DNA from: Colwellia sp. 12G3
GTDB lineage: Bacteria; Pseudomonadota; Gammaproteobacteria; Enterobacterales; Alteromonadaceae
Assembly: GCF_002836775.1 (NCBI RefSeq)
Contig: NZ_PJAQ01000066.1
Span: forward strand, 62,001 to 126,000
Reading direction: 5' to 3'
Length of the DNA stretch: 64,000 nt
In this document: one piece after another, positions 54,232 to 63,947 of the stretch
Position numbering within the stretch: the first letter of the stretch is position 1
Layout: each line of letters opens with the position of its first letter
The notes under the pieces: generated by a model
Told to the model about the DNA's origin: nothing
Database searches by the model: none
Seen by the model: only the letters and a program-made list of their open reading frames with translations
Position numbers and translations under genes: made by a program

Positions 54232-55275
54232 ATCACTAGCAATACAGCGATAAAAATCAAACGAATTGGTATTTTAACCAGTGGTGGTGATGCGCCAGGA
54301 ATGAACGCCGCTATTCGTGCGGTTGTGTTAGCAGCTCACCACCATCATATAGAGGTGATTGGTTTCTATCATGGTTTTAACGGCTTAGTATGTGAAGAGC
54401 ATATTGCCATGGCTGAATCATTAACCTTGGTAAAGGTAAATAGCATCATCCACCTAGGTGGCACAATATTAAAGAGTGCTCGCTGTCAGTTAATGCATGA
54501 AGAGAAAGGCTTAAAGTTAGCGGCAAACACGTTAAATGCACACAATATCGATGCCCTTGTCGTCATAGGTGGTGATGGCTCTTTTTCTGGCTTGCTGGCG
54601 CTTAAACAATATTGGCCGGGTCAGATGATTGGTATTCCTGGGACGATAGATAATGACTTAGATGGTACTGACTACACCATTGGCTTTGCTACAGCCGTTA
54701 ATACGGGCATAGAAGCGATTGATAAGATTCGTGATACCGCCGATGCTTTTGAGCGAATATTTATTGTTGAATTGATGGGGCGTCACAGCGGTCATATTAC
54801 CTTTAATGTCGGTATTGCCTGTGCCGCTGAGCAAGTGCTCTCTTTTGAGAATTTCCCTGTCGATGATCAACAAGTGAGGTTATTGCAGTTAGCTAACGAA
54901 ATTAAAACGGCACAAAAAAATCGTCACGGTAGTTATATTATTGTTATTGCAGAAAACCTTTGGCCTGGTGGCGCTTTTGAGCTGGCTAAACAATTAAATA
55001 AACAAGCTGACATTGAATGTACCGCTTGTCTTCTCGGGCATATTCAACGAGGTGGCTCACCTATTGCTAAAGATAGAATATTAGCAACAAAAATGGGCGT
55101 GGCTGCTGTTCAAGCTATTATTAGTGGTGAAACTAATGTCATGGTGGCAGAGAAAAATAATGCCATGCACCTCATCGTTCTTGATGAGGCGATTAAGCAC
55201 CAAAAGCTAGTAAGTAAGCAACTTATTGATGCGCAGCAAAATATCTTGGCGTTAACGGCGCAGACGCAATGTTAA
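54232..55275 (+). CDS. pfkA: 6-phosphofructokinase with a non-standard start codon
   Basis: This ATP-dependent phosphofructokinase converts fructose 6-phosphate to fructose 1,6-bisphosphate in glycolysis. The body shows GGDGSFSGLLALK, PGTIDNDLDGTDYTIGFATA with the catalytic Asp, the LMGRHSGHI block and HIQRGGSP. The nucleotide-binding start, RIGILTSGGDAPGMNAAIR, lies before the first ATG (54301). The frame is open upstream to a TGA, with no ATG, GTG, TTG or CTG. AGAAGGA stands 7 bp before ATC at 54232, which resembles an ATG changed in its last base. Starting there gives 347 residues. Non-AUG initiation, a mutated start or an assembly error are all possible. Confidence 0.82.
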   Translation: MTSNTAIKIKRIGILTSGGDAPGMNAAIRAVVLAAHHHHIEVIGFYHGFNGLVCEEHIAMAESLTLVKVNSIIHLGGTILKSARCQLMHEEKGLKLAANTLNAHNIDALVVIGGDGSFSGLLALKQYWPGQMIGIPGTIDNDLDGTDYTIGFATAVNTGIEAIDKIRDTADAFERIFIVELMGRHSGHITFNVGIACAAEQVLSFENFPVDDQQVRLLQLANEIKTAQKNRHGSYIIVIAENLWPGGAFELAKQLNKQADIECTACLLGHIQRGGSPIAKDRILATKMGVAAVQAIISGETNVMVAEKNNAMHLIVLDEAIKHQKLVSKQLIDAQQNILALTAQTQC

Positions 55276-55373
55276 ACTAGCTTAGCTTCTCGCTTAAAAC
55301 CCAGACTACTGATAATTCAACCGAGAATGACGCGGAGCTGACTATACGGCAAGATTCTTGCTGCTACACTAAT

Positions 55374-55405
55374 CTACTGTATGAATAGGCGTATACATAC
55401 AGTAG
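55374..55405. repeat. 10-bp stem hairpin
   Basis: CTACTGTATG pairs perfectly with CATACAGTAG around a 12-nt loop. It lies between the convergent phosphofructokinase and LacI genes. No T-run follows directly on the plus strand, so I call it a structural repeat and not a proven terminator. Confidence 0.55.
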
Positions 55406-55454
55406 GAGGACCGTCATTTAATTTGTGCTTTTTAAAGCGACCAAAAAAATTCGA

Positions 55455-56471
55455 TTATTTTTTTATCCCTGCAAGCACTTTTACCACAGATTCTCTTTTA
55501 ATGAGTTCAGGGGAAAATAAATTCTTTATATCTAGGTCTTTTTGCTTATACACATTTTTTAATATCCATTGTGTGGACATTTTTGCCATTGCTTTAATCG
55601 GGTTGTTAATTGTCGATAATTGAGGAAATAAATACTCGGTAAAATAAGCGTTATCAAAACCAATAATTGAGCAGTCAGAAGGAATGTCAATATTATTATC
55701 TCTTGCGCCTCTCATTGCTCCTGATGCCATTTCATCATTTGCACAAGCTACCGCAGTGAATAAAACTTTATTTTTGATAAAATCGTTAATTCCGTCTCTA
55801 CCACTTTGGGTCAGATAATCACCTTCATAAAATAAAGCCTTGTTAAAAGGAATTTTAGCTTCGATTAATGCTTTTTTATGACCCGTGAAACGTTCAGTCG
55901 AATCTTGTTTTGATAATGGACCCGAGATATATGCGATATCTTTATGGCCACACTCTATTAAATGTTTCGCGGCTAAATAGCCGCCTAATTCATTATCTAA
56001 ATAAAAGCAGTTTCCTCTTATTTCTGGGATATTACGGTTTAAAATAACGAAAGGTATTTTTTTTCGACTGAGTGTAATTAAGTCGTCATCTGACATTGCA
56101 TCCACTAATAATATAAGCGCATCGCAATTTCGGTCTATTAAAAAATCTAAACCCTCCTTTTCACTTTCTTCATCACTGTGACCTGCTGTTATCACAGCGT
56201 GCTTGCCTGCATTTCTTAGTGCTAATTCAATACTACTTAACATGTCACCAAAAAAGGGTCCGTGAAGTTCTGAAACTAAAACACCGATACTGTCTGAACG
56301 GCTGGAAGCTAAAGAGCGAGCAACAGAATTTGGGCGATACTCTAATTCAGCCATTGCCGCCATGACTTTCTTTTTAGTTTTTTCACTAACGTGTTCATGA
56401 TCATTTAAAACTCTTGATACAGAAGATAGTGATACGCCTGCAAGTGCTGAAACTTCGTAAATGGTCGCCAT
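55455..56471 (-). CDS. LacI-family transcriptional regulator of the beta-glucan locus
   Basis: This 338-residue regulator has the LacI helix-turn-helix and hinge at the N-terminus (TIYEVSALAGVSLSSVSRVL, then YRPNSVARSLASSRS) and a periplasmic-binding-protein-like sensor domain (about 62-338, ISGPLSKQDSTERF, VACANDEMASGAMRGARD). It is divergent from the sugar transporter gene. Two palindromic sites, GGAAGCGCTTCC and GAAAGCGCTTCC, lie between the two genes and fit LacI-type operators. It probably represses the transporter, GH3 and GH16 genes until a glucan-derived sugar binds. Confidence 0.88.
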   Translation of the reverse strand: MATIYEVSALAGVSLSSVSRVLNDHEHVSEKTKKKVMAAMAELEYRPNSVARSLASSRSDSIGVLVSELHGPFFGDMLSSIELALRNAGKHAVITAGHSDEESEKEGLDFLIDRNCDALILLVDAMSDDDLITLSRKKIPFVILNRNIPEIRGNCFYLDNELGGYLAAKHLIECGHKDIAYISGPLSKQDSTERFTGHKKALIEAKIPFNKALFYEGDYLTQSGRDGINDFIKNKVLFTAVACANDEMASGAMRGARDNNIDIPSDCSIIGFDNAYFTEYLFPQLSTINNPIKAMAKMSTQWILKNVYKQKDLDIKNLFSPELIKRESVVKVLAGIKK

Positions 56472-56593
56472 TACTGTCCTTTAGCGTGATACTGAATAAA
56501 AATATTTTGGTTACTTTAACATGAAAGTAGAAGGCATACCCGGCTGAATACCTGATGTAACATAAGTTTACTATCCCATAGGTCTTTATAAAA

Positions 56594-56607
56594 TGAAAGC
56601 GCTTCCA
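56594..56607. promoter_or_regulatory. LacI-type operator 1
   Basis: TGAAAGCGCTTCCA is a near-perfect palindrome with the central CG typical of LacI-family operators. It lies 60 bp from operator 2, centre to centre, in the divergent region between the regulator and the transporter. Confidence 0.75.
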
Positions 56608-56653
56608 GTATTTTGGGGAAATGTGTTGCAATTTGTACCGTATGGATCAAGAA

Positions 56654-56667
56654 TGGAAGCGCTTCCA
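56654..56667. promoter_or_regulatory. LacI-type operator 2
   Basis: TGGAAGCGCTTCCA is a perfect 14-bp palindrome. It lies 81 bp upstream of the transporter start codon and is in helical phase with operator 1, which would permit looping or co-operative binding. Confidence 0.8.
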
Positions 56668-56747
56668 ATTGTATGGCAGGCGCAAAAAAAAACTAAAAAT
56701 CATATTAGTTAACACATAAAACAAAGAACTTACGCGGGGAGAAAAAG

Positions 56748-58016
56748 ATGGCGAGCTCATCAATACAGACACAGAATATTGAATATTCAACGAAAGGTGG
56801 TAGTGAAAATTATACTTTTGCACTAACGTCATTAACCTCTTTATTTTTTATGTGGGGTTTTATTACCTGTTTAAATGATATTTTAATTCCGCACTTAAAA
56901 GGTGTTTTCGACTTATCTTATAGTCAGGCTATGTTGGTACAATTTTGCTTTTTTGGTGCTTACTTTATTGTTTCTCTGCCTGCGGGTTTACTGGTTAAAA
57001 AACTTGGTTATCAAAAGGGCATTGTTTTAGGCTTGGTCATCGCAGCCATTGGTTGTTTATGTTTTTATCCCGCGGCCAACATGCACAGTTATCCGGTTTT
57101 CTTGATGGCACTATTTATCCTTGCCAGTGGTATTACTGTATTGCAAGTATCCGCTAACCCTTATGTCAGTATGTTAGGCGATGCTAAAACAGCCTCATCT
57201 CGTTTAACCATGACTCAAGCGTTTAATGCTTTAGGTACTACCGTAGCACCATTTTTTGGCGCATTTTTGATATTAAACCATGCCTCAGAATCAATGTCTG
57301 CTCAAGCGTCAGCAGAAGCGGTGCAAATGCCTTATGTATTTCTTGCCGCAATGTTATTAGGGCTTGCTGCTATTTTTGCTTGGTTAAAACTACCTAACTT
57401 ATCGATTGCAGATGATATAGATGATAAAGACTTATCTAAAGACACGGGTAGTGCATGGCAATATAGCCATTTAGTACTCGGTGCTGTTGGTATCTTCGTT
57501 TATGTTGGTGCCGAAGTCGCAATAGGGAGTTTTTTAGTTAGCTTTTTAGCCGACCCTACTATCGCTGGTCTGGAAGAATCTGAGGCGGCAAAGTATATTG
57601 CTTATTACTGGGGCGGAGCCATGGTTGGCCGTTTTGTCGGTGCTGTTGTTATGCAGAAGGTAGCGGCGGGTAAAGCGCTATTTTTTAACGCTACTCTGGC
57701 TGTTATATTGATTTTAGTGGCTATTTTATCCTCAGGCACACTTGCGATGGTGGCCATTTTATTGGTTGGATTATGCAATTCAATTATGTTCCCAACCATT
57801 TTTAGTTTAGCGATTAATGGTCTAGGTAAACATACCAGCCAAGGGTCGGGTATTTTATGTTTAGCGATTGTTGGCGGAGCCATTATACCTCTTTTTCAAG
57901 GGCTTTTAGCTGATACTATTGGTGTTCAGCAAGCGTTTTTCTTACCAATATTGTGCTATTTCTTTATCGCTTATTACGGTCTATCAGGCAGTAAAGTCAA
58001 AGTGATCGCTAACTAA
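56748..58016 (+). CDS. Sugar MFS transporter (glucose/galactose, FucP-like)
   Basis: This 422-residue permease of the major facilitator superfamily has twelve predicted helices. The FucP/GluP-like signatures are [20 protein letters not shown] in helix 1, the [20 protein letters not shown] region, and [12 protein letters not shown] followed by [14 protein letters not shown]. It imports glucose or a similar hexose released from beta-glucans. It is divergent from the LacI regulator, with two operators upstream, and a GH3 gene follows 76 bp later. Confidence 0.87.
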   Translation: MASSSIQTQNIEYSTKGGSENYTFALTSLTSLFFMWGFITCLNDILIPHLKGVFDLSYSQAMLVQFCFFGAYFIVSLPAGLLVKKLGYQKGIVLGLVIAAIGCLCFYPAANMHSYPVFLMALFILASGITVLQVSANPYVSMLGDAKTASSRLTMTQAFNALGTTVAPFFGAFLILNHASESMSAQASAEAVQMPYVFLAAMLLGLAAIFAWLKLPNLSIADDIDDKDLSKDTGSAWQYSHLVLGAVGIFVYVGAEVAIGSFLVSFLADPTIAGLEESEAAKYIAYYWGGAMVGRFVGAVVMQKVAAGKALFFNATLAVILILVAILSSGTLAMVAILLVGLCNSIMFPTIFSLAINGLGKHTSQGSGILCLAIVGGAIIPLFQGLLADTIGVQQAFFLPILCYFFIAYYGLSGSKVKVIAN

Positions 58017-58091
58017 ATAATATTCACGATTTTTCACCTATGGAATATTAATAATTAGCGTCAATTATTAACGTAAATAAGAAACAACTTT

Positions 58092-60704
58092 ATGAAACAT
58101 ATAATTAAAAACAACCTACTAAGTTCTAAAGCTAGTGCCGGCATACTATGCTTAGCTGTAACATCGCTGCTAGTTGGCTGTAATGGCACAAAGCAAGAGA
58201 CTGCTCCTACCATAACGCTTGCTCAACCCGCATCATTGCAACAAACAAAAGCCTCAACCAATGTGGAGATCTGGCCAAAACTTGATATAGCAGTAAAGGC
58301 AGATCCGGTTATTGAAGCTAAAGTCGCATCATTATTAGCTACCATGACGCTTGAACAAAAAGTGGCACAAATGATTCAACCAGAGATTAAAGATATTACT
58401 GTTGAAGATATGCGCAAATATGGCTTTGGCTCTTACCTTAATGGTGGTGGTGCTTTTCCAAATAATGATAAGCATGCAACACCGGATGACTGGGTCAATT
58501 TAGCTGAAGACATGTACCAAGCATCAATCGACGATAGCTTAGATGGCAATAGTATTCCCACTATCTGGGGCACAGATGCAGTTCATGGCCATAACAATGT
58601 TATCGGCGCTACCTTGTTTCCTCACAATATTGGTTTAGGGGCAACAAATAATCCTGAGCTAATTGAAAAAATTGCTGCTATCACCGCAACAGAAGTCATG
58701 GTAACCGGCATTGATTGGGTTTTTGCACCCACAGTTGCTGTTGTGCGTGATGATCGTTGGGGCAGAACGTATGAAGGTTACTCTGAAGATCCTGAAATAG
58801 TTAGAACATATTCATCAGCGATAGTAGAAGGGCTGCAGGGCGCTGCTAATAAAGATTTTCTTGGTGATAAGCGAGTTATTAGTACGGTAAAACACTTTAT
58901 CGGCGACGGCGGGACTGAAGGCGGCGATGACCAAGGAAATAATATTGCATCCGAGCAAGCGTTACTGGATGTACATGGTCAAGGTTACGTTGGTGGTTTA
59001 ACTGCTGGCGCTCAATCTGTTATGGCATCGTTCAATAGCTGGCACGGTAAAAAGAACCATGGCAATAAATACTTACTTACTGATGTGTTAAAAGATCGTA
59101 TGGGATTTGATGGCTTTGTTGTAGGTGATTGGAATGGTCATGGACAAATTAAAGGTTGCTCAAATGAAAGCTGTGCACAAGCGGTAAATGCGGGGTTAGA
59201 TATTTTTATGGTGCCAACAGATGCTTGGAAGCCACTTTATGAGAATACTATTGCCCAAGTGAAAAGAGGTGAAATTGCGCAAACTCGTATCGATGATGCT
59301 GTGAGTCGAATATTACGTGTTAAATTTAGAGCGGGAATTTTCGATAAACCAAGCCCAGCCAAAAGAGCACTTTCAGGAAAAACAGAACTTATTGGTGCTA
59401 TTGAGCACAGAGAAGTTGCCAGACAAGCAGTAAGAGAGTCGTTAGTTTTATTGAAGAACAAAGGCAACTTATTACCTCTATCAGCAAATCAGCATATTCT
59501 TGTTGCGGGTGATGGCGCCGATAATATTGGCAAGCAGTCAGGTGGTTGGACTATTACTTGGCAAGGCACGAATAACGTTAATGGTGACTTTCCCGGTGGC
59601 AGTTCTATTTATGAGGGCATTGAGCAGCAGATTAAGACTCAGGGAGGTAGTGTTGAACTCAATGCTGATGGTATTTATAAAACTAAACCCGATGTGGCTA
59701 TTGTAGTCTTTGGTGAAGAACCCTATGCAGAAGGCGTAGGTGATATTGAAAACCTAGAATACCAACAAGGTGTTAAACAAGATTTAGCATTATTAACTAA
59801 GCTTAAAGCAGAGGGAATACCTGTTGTTTCATTATTTATTAGTGGCCGTCCACTATGGATTAATGCTGAGCTTAATGCGTCAGATGCGTTTGTTGCCCTA
59901 TGGTTACCAGGTTCAGAAGGTATTGCTGTGGCTGATGTGCTGTTTACTCAGAAAAACGGTGCAATCAATTATAACTTCACCGGTAAATTATCATACTCTT
60001 GGCCTTCAACAGCTAACCAAACCAAGGTAAATCGCTTTGATAAAGAATATCAGCCATTACTGCCTTATGGTTTTGGTTTGAGCTATGGCGATAAAAATAT
60101 ATTAGCCGATGACTTAGACGTTATATCCCAACAAACTACCGCAAGTTTACAAAAAATCACCCTCTTTGAAAGCGCTATTAAGGCACCATGGAAAATGGTG
60201 ATAACAGATAGTGATTCGTCGCGTGTTATGACCAGCAGTATTATTGAAAATAAAGCGGTATATTTGCGAACCATTGATAAAAATGTTCAAGAAGATGCAA
60301 GAAGAGTTGTATTTAAGGGCTCAGCAAAGGGTAGCGTCGCTTTTACCAGCTTACATGCAATTGATTTAACGGCTTATAAAAAGGCTAACTCGATACTTGA
60401 GCTAACGGTGCGCTTGCCTGAGACGCAAGATGTATTAGCGCAACAAGGCACGTATGTATCAATGGGCTGTGGTGAGCAATGTTTAGGTAAAGTGAATATA
60501 GCTCAAGCACTATCATCATTAAAAGTTAACCAATGGCAGACGCTTACTATTGATTTACAGTGTTTTGAAAAAGCGGGCGCAGACTTAAGTAAAATTATGA
60601 GTCCATTTGCTTTATCTACGGAAGCACAATTGAATATCGATTTTATGGATGTTTTTATTAAGCCAAATAGTGCTGATTCAGCAAACGTTTCTTGTCATGA
60701 ATAA
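58092..60704 (+). CDS. GH3 beta-glucosidase/exo-glucanase lipoprotein
   Basis: This 870-residue glycoside hydrolase family 3 protein has a lipobox at Cys30 (SLLVGC) and should sit in a membrane facing the periplasm or outside. The GH3 barrel (about 85-420) has the substrate-binding GTDAVHGHNNV, the WGRTYEGYSEDPEIV block and the nucleophile Asp in FDGFVVGDWNGHG. The second domain (about 440-680) has ESLVLLKNKGNLLPL, and a C-terminal jelly-roll-like part reaches 870. The order fits ExoP-like enzymes that remove glucose from 1,3- or 1,4-glucans. It probably finishes oligosaccharides made by the GH16 enzyme encoded downstream. Confidence 0.9.
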   Translation: MKHIIKNNLLSSKASAGILCLAVTSLLVGCNGTKQETAPTITLAQPASLQQTKASTNVEIWPKLDIAVKADPVIEAKVASLLATMTLEQKVAQMIQPEIKDITVEDMRKYGFGSYLNGGGAFPNNDKHATPDDWVNLAEDMYQASIDDSLDGNSIPTIWGTDAVHGHNNVIGATLFPHNIGLGATNNPELIEKIAAITATEVMVTGIDWVFAPTVAVVRDDRWGRTYEGYSEDPEIVRTYSSAIVEGLQGAANKDFLGDKRVISTVKHFIGDGGTEGGDDQGNNIASEQALLDVHGQGYVGGLTAGAQSVMASFNSWHGKKNHGNKYLLTDVLKDRMGFDGFVVGDWNGHGQIKGCSNESCAQAVNAGLDIFMVPTDAWKPLYENTIAQVKRGEIAQTRIDDAVSRILRVKFRAGIFDKPSPAKRALSGKTELIGAIEHREVARQAVRESLVLLKNKGNLLPLSANQHILVAGDGADNIGKQSGGWTITWQGTNNVNGDFPGGSSIYEGIEQQIKTQGGSVELNADGIYKTKPDVAIVVFGEEPYAEGVGDIENLEYQQGVKQDLALLTKLKAEGIPVVSLFISGRPLWINAELNASDAFVALWLPGSEGIAVADVLFTQKNGAINYNFTGKLSYSWPSTANQTKVNRFDKEYQPLLPYGFGLSYGDKNILADDLDVISQQTTASLQKITLFESAIKAPWKMVITDSDSSRVMTSSIIENKAVYLRTIDKNVQEDARRVVFKGSAKGSVAFTSLHAIDLTAYKKANSILELTVRLPETQDVLAQQGTYVSMGCGEQCLGKVNIAQALSSLKVNQWQTLTIDLQCFEKAGADLSKIMSPFALSTEAQLNIDFMDVFIKPNSADSANVSCHE

Positions 60705-60722
60705 ATAGGCTAAGTTTACGTA

Positions 60723-61583
60723 ATGCATAATTTATATCGTGTTTTTATAGTTCTTTTCTTCTCAATTAGCAGTGTAGCTCATGCTACGGATACTATATTT
60801 TATCCTTGGTATGATGAAGGGAAGTTCAAAGAGGATGGTTATTACTTAGCATTACTTGAACTGGCGCTTGAAAATTCTAAAGAGGAATTTGGTGAATATC
60901 AGTTGCAAAAAGCGATTCAACCTATGTTTCAAAATAGGGCGATAGTAGAGATTAAAAATAACCGAAACTTAAGCGTCATCTGGACGATGACGTCGCAAAA
61001 GCGTGAGCAAGAATTAAATGCTATCAGGATACCGATACTCAGAGGTCTAGGTGGCTACCGCATTTTTTTGATACAAGAGGGACAACAAGATAAATTTTCT
61101 AAAATCAAAAGTGCTAAGCAACTTAAAAAACTCTATGCTGGACAAGGGTATGATTGGCCAGATTCTTATATTTTAACCGATAACCAATACCGATTAATCA
61201 CCGGTCCTGGTCATACAACTTTATTTAATATGCTCCAGCACGGTCGTTTTGATTATATGCCTAGAGCATTGCATGAGCCTTGGAATGAAGTAGCTATGTT
61301 TAAAGGACTGCAAGTAGAGTCGTCACTGGCGCTACACTATCCTTCGCCCTATTATTTCTTTGTCAGCAATGACAACCCGAAACTAAAAAAACGGATAGAA
61401 ATAGGTTTAATCAAAGCTGAAAAAAATGGAAGTTTTCTACGACTATTTGATAATCATCCTGTGACGAAAAATATGCTGGCTACAGCAAAACTAGGTCAAA
61501 GAAAAATATTAAAACTAAAAAATTCATTTTTGTCTAGGGAGACTCGACAGGTTATTGAAAAAGTAGCGCCTCTAACATTCTAG
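60723..61583 (+). CDS. Periplasmic solute-binding-like protein
   Basis: This 286-residue protein has a signal peptide (VFIVLFFSISSVAHA-TDTIF). The pattern of strands and helices resembles a family-3 extracellular solute-binding protein (YYLALLELALENSKEEFGEY, then IWTMTSQKREQELNAIRIPI, then GHTTLFNMLQHGRFDYMPRA). No ABC transporter genes lie near it, so it may act as a sensor or scavenger rather than a transport subunit. It starts 18 bp after GH3 and lies before GH16, as part of the glucan locus. Confidence 0.65.
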   Translation: MHNLYRVFIVLFFSISSVAHATDTIFYPWYDEGKFKEDGYYLALLELALENSKEEFGEYQLQKAIQPMFQNRAIVEIKNNRNLSVIWTMTSQKREQELNAIRIPILRGLGGYRIFLIQEGQQDKFSKIKSAKQLKKLYAGQGYDWPDSYILTDNQYRLITGPGHTTLFNMLQHGRFDYMPRALHEPWNEVAMFKGLQVESSLALHYPSPYYFFVSNDNPKLKKRIEIGLIKAEKNGSFLRLFDNHPVTKNMLATAKLGQRKILKLKNSFLSRETRQVIEKVAPLTF

Positions 61584-61711
61584 AGTCTCTGCTTTTTATA
61601 AAAATTTACCTAATGAAAATGAACGAATAATAGACTTTTATAAAGTCATCTCAGGTGTTTACTGGCGTTTAAGAATATAACTACAATAATAACTAAAATA
61701 GAGATAAAAAT

Positions 61712-62845
61712 ATGAAACAGTTCTTACAAGGGGTGATTATAGTTTGTGTTGCCATCGGCTTAACTGCTTGTGGTGGAAGCAGTGCTGAATCAACAGCAGT
61801 TGCAGAATCAACAACTCCAGATAATTCAGCAACACCTGATACCATAACGGATACTACAACGGAAAATCCTCAAGATCCTACCGACATGGTATTAATCAGT
61901 GACCAATGGCAACTGGTTTGGCAGGATGAGTTTGATAATGAAATCATTAATTTAACTAAGTGGTCTTTGGAAGTGAATTGTTTTGGCGGAGGCAATAACG
62001 AGCAGCAATGTTATACCGACCGTGCTGAAAATGCCTTTATTGAGCAAGGCGTTTTGAAGATAGTCGCTTTGAAAGAAAACTTTATCGGTCCGGCGGCTCA
62101 AGATGATGATGCTAATTATAATCCGAGTAATACCCGTACTTTACCTTATACATCAGCTAGATTACGCAGTAAAAACAAAGGCGATTGGACATTTGGTCGC
62201 TTTGAAATTCGCGCGAAATTACCCCAAGGACAAGGGACTTGGCCTGCTATTTGGATGTTACCGACAGACTGGGCTTACGGCGGCTGGGCTGGATCAGGTG
62301 AAATCGATATTATGGAAGCGGTTAACTTAAAAGCAAAATCTGATGAAAGTGGTGCCTCAGTAGATCAAGAAGAATCAAGAGTTCATGGCACCTTACATTA
62401 TGGACGAGCATGGCCTGAGAATGTGTATTCGGGTCAAGGATTTAATTTACCTGGAGGTATAAACCCAGCAGATGATTTTCATGAATACGCGGTTGAATGG
62501 CAAGCCGGAGAGATTCGCTGGTATGTTGATGATATTCATTTTGCTACGCAACGGGATACTGGATGGTACTCACAATATATGAATAATGATGGCGTATTAG
62601 TTAATGGTGACGATGGTGCCCCCTTTGACCAAAAATTTCATTTATTGTTAAACTTTGCTGTGGGTGGTGCTTGGGCAGCTAATGTTAATAACAAGGGCAT
62701 TGATGAAAGTGTTTTTCCGCAATCATTAGAAATTGATTATGTCCGAGTCTATGAATGTTCTGTTTCGCCATCAACAGGAGCAGGTTGTGAAGCGATTGCT
62801 GATGATGCTGCGTTGGTAGAAGGCCATCAAGCACCAGCGCTGTAA
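61712..62845 (+). CDS. GH16 endo-1,3-beta-glucanase (laminarinase-like) lipoprotein
   Basis: This 377-residue lipoprotein (lipobox LTAC, Cys20) has a Ser/Thr/Asp-rich linker to about residue 60 and a GH16 domain from about 65 to 355. The catalytic motif is Glu197-Ile-Asp199-Ile-Met-Glu202 (GSGEIDIMEAVN). FGRFEIRAKLPQGQGTWPAI and HEYAVEWQAGEIRWYVDD are typical of bacterial laminarinases, and EIDYVRVYEC closes the domain. It would cut laminarin from algae outside the cell. A terminator follows at 62902-62947. Confidence 0.92.
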   Translation: MKQFLQGVIIVCVAIGLTACGGSSAESTAVAESTTPDNSATPDTITDTTTENPQDPTDMVLISDQWQLVWQDEFDNEIINLTKWSLEVNCFGGGNNEQQCYTDRAENAFIEQGVLKIVALKENFIGPAAQDDDANYNPSNTRTLPYTSARLRSKNKGDWTFGRFEIRAKLPQGQGTWPAIWMLPTDWAYGGWAGSGEIDIMEAVNLKAKSDESGASVDQEESRVHGTLHYGRAWPENVYSGQGFNLPGGINPADDFHEYAVEWQAGEIRWYVDDIHFATQRDTGWYSQYMNNDGVLVNGDDGAPFDQKFHLLLNFAVGGAWAANVNNKGIDESVFPQSLEIDYVRVYECSVSPSTGAGCEAIADDAALVEGHQAPAL

Positions 62846-62901
62846 TTGCTCAAGTACTCTGAAAAATGCTTATTGATTGATAACGGATATATAGAACGAT
62901 T

Positions 62902-62947
62902 AAATGCTAATTAAGACTTTAAAAGGTATTAGTTAGCATTTTTTTTT
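62902..62947 (+). terminator. Rho-independent terminator after the GH16 gene
   Basis: AAATGCTAA (62902-62910) pairs with TTAGCATTT (62933-62941), followed by nine T. The right arm overlaps the last codons of the convergent deacetylase gene. Confidence 0.8.
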
Positions 62948-63717
62948 ACGTATAAACTTATATTTCGATAAGTATCTACCCAATAAATAGCTTTATTATT
63001 AACTAGGTAATCTAATAACTCTTGATGAGCATGTTTTGATACCGAAAGGTGATCGCTACCAACGCCATGAAAAGTAAAGTTAGCGATAGTGCCATGCAGA
63101 GCCGCTTTTTGTGCGTAAGCTATTAGTTCAGCGCCTGAGTTTCCTGACGGCGTCCAAACTGGCGCATCCATAACATTTATTGAGCGACGATTTTGTGGGA
63201 TTTTTCCTACATGCGACTTAATACCAACAAAAGTGTTATGAAGAGCAGCTACGTAGTTTTTATTTTCTACAATTTGATCGGTACAAGGTACCGTAAAAGT
63301 TCTGACGGTTTCACCATCAATTGCTTTTAAAAATGAGTTGGCTGTATGCACTTCTTGAATAATTTCAGCAAAGTACTTTTTATCTAAATCATTATGTTTT
63401 GGTACCCATGCTCTATTGGGCAATGATCCTCGACAAGCATGATTAATAGAATGATTTCCTAATTCATGGCCCTGTTGAGCCGCTTTTCGCCAATCAGTTA
63501 AACGATCTGCCACAGTAGATGAATTAAGTGTTAAATAGAAAGTCGCTTTAAGGTTGAGCTTATTAAGGGCAGGTAAAACATGATCAAGTTGACTGTTTAA
63601 AGCATCATCATAGGCAAGGTTTACCGCTGCTTTGGCATTATTGGGCCAAAGCAATTTCTCATTAGCTAATGAGGGAAGCGATAGTATTACCGGTAAAACA
63701 ATCAAATATTTAACCAT
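62929..63717 (-). CDS. Polysaccharide deacetylase (NodB-type)
   Basis: This 262-residue exported protein (signal peptide MVKYLIVLPVILSLPSLA) has a NodB-homology domain: AVNLAYDDALNSQLDHVLPA with the catalytic and metal-binding Asp pair, LKATFYLTLN, ELGNHSINHACRG with the two metal-binding His (HSINH), and the closing VGSDHLSVSKHAH. The first motif reads AYDDA where TFDDG is usual. It would remove acetyl groups from an acetylated glucan or chitin fragment. It is convergent with the GH16 gene and may belong to the same polysaccharide locus. Confidence 0.85.
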   Translation of the reverse strand: MVKYLIVLPVILSLPSLANEKLLWPNNAKAAVNLAYDDALNSQLDHVLPALNKLNLKATFYLTLNSSTVADRLTDWRKAAQQGHELGNHSINHACRGSLPNRAWVPKHNDLDKKYFAEIIQEVHTANSFLKAIDGETVRTFTVPCTDQIVENKNYVAALHNTFVGIKSHVGKIPQNRRSINVMDAPVWTPSGNSGAELIAYAQKAALHGTIANFTFHGVGSDHLSVSKHAHQELLDYLVNNKAIYWVDTYRNISLYVKKNAN

Positions 63718-63947
63718 GTTTTTCCTTAATTTTCTTAGTCATCTATTTATAATATTGAATATAAAGATATATATCAAATGGATAAAAAACCTTGAGGTTT
63801 TCATTTGATAATTCGACAAATGAATCTCTCTATGGTCTAACAATCCACCCATATTTTCATAAGCCTGAACATATAGCTATTCTCTCTACGATATCTAACG
63901 TGGCCAATTCATATGCTTAAATAGGTATTTAGTGGGTGTAAATCGGT

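Noticed and set aside
55381-55623. An 80-residue plus-strand frame beyond the phosphofructokinase gene
   Set aside because: It runs mostly antisense to the end of the LacI gene and begins inside a hairpin.
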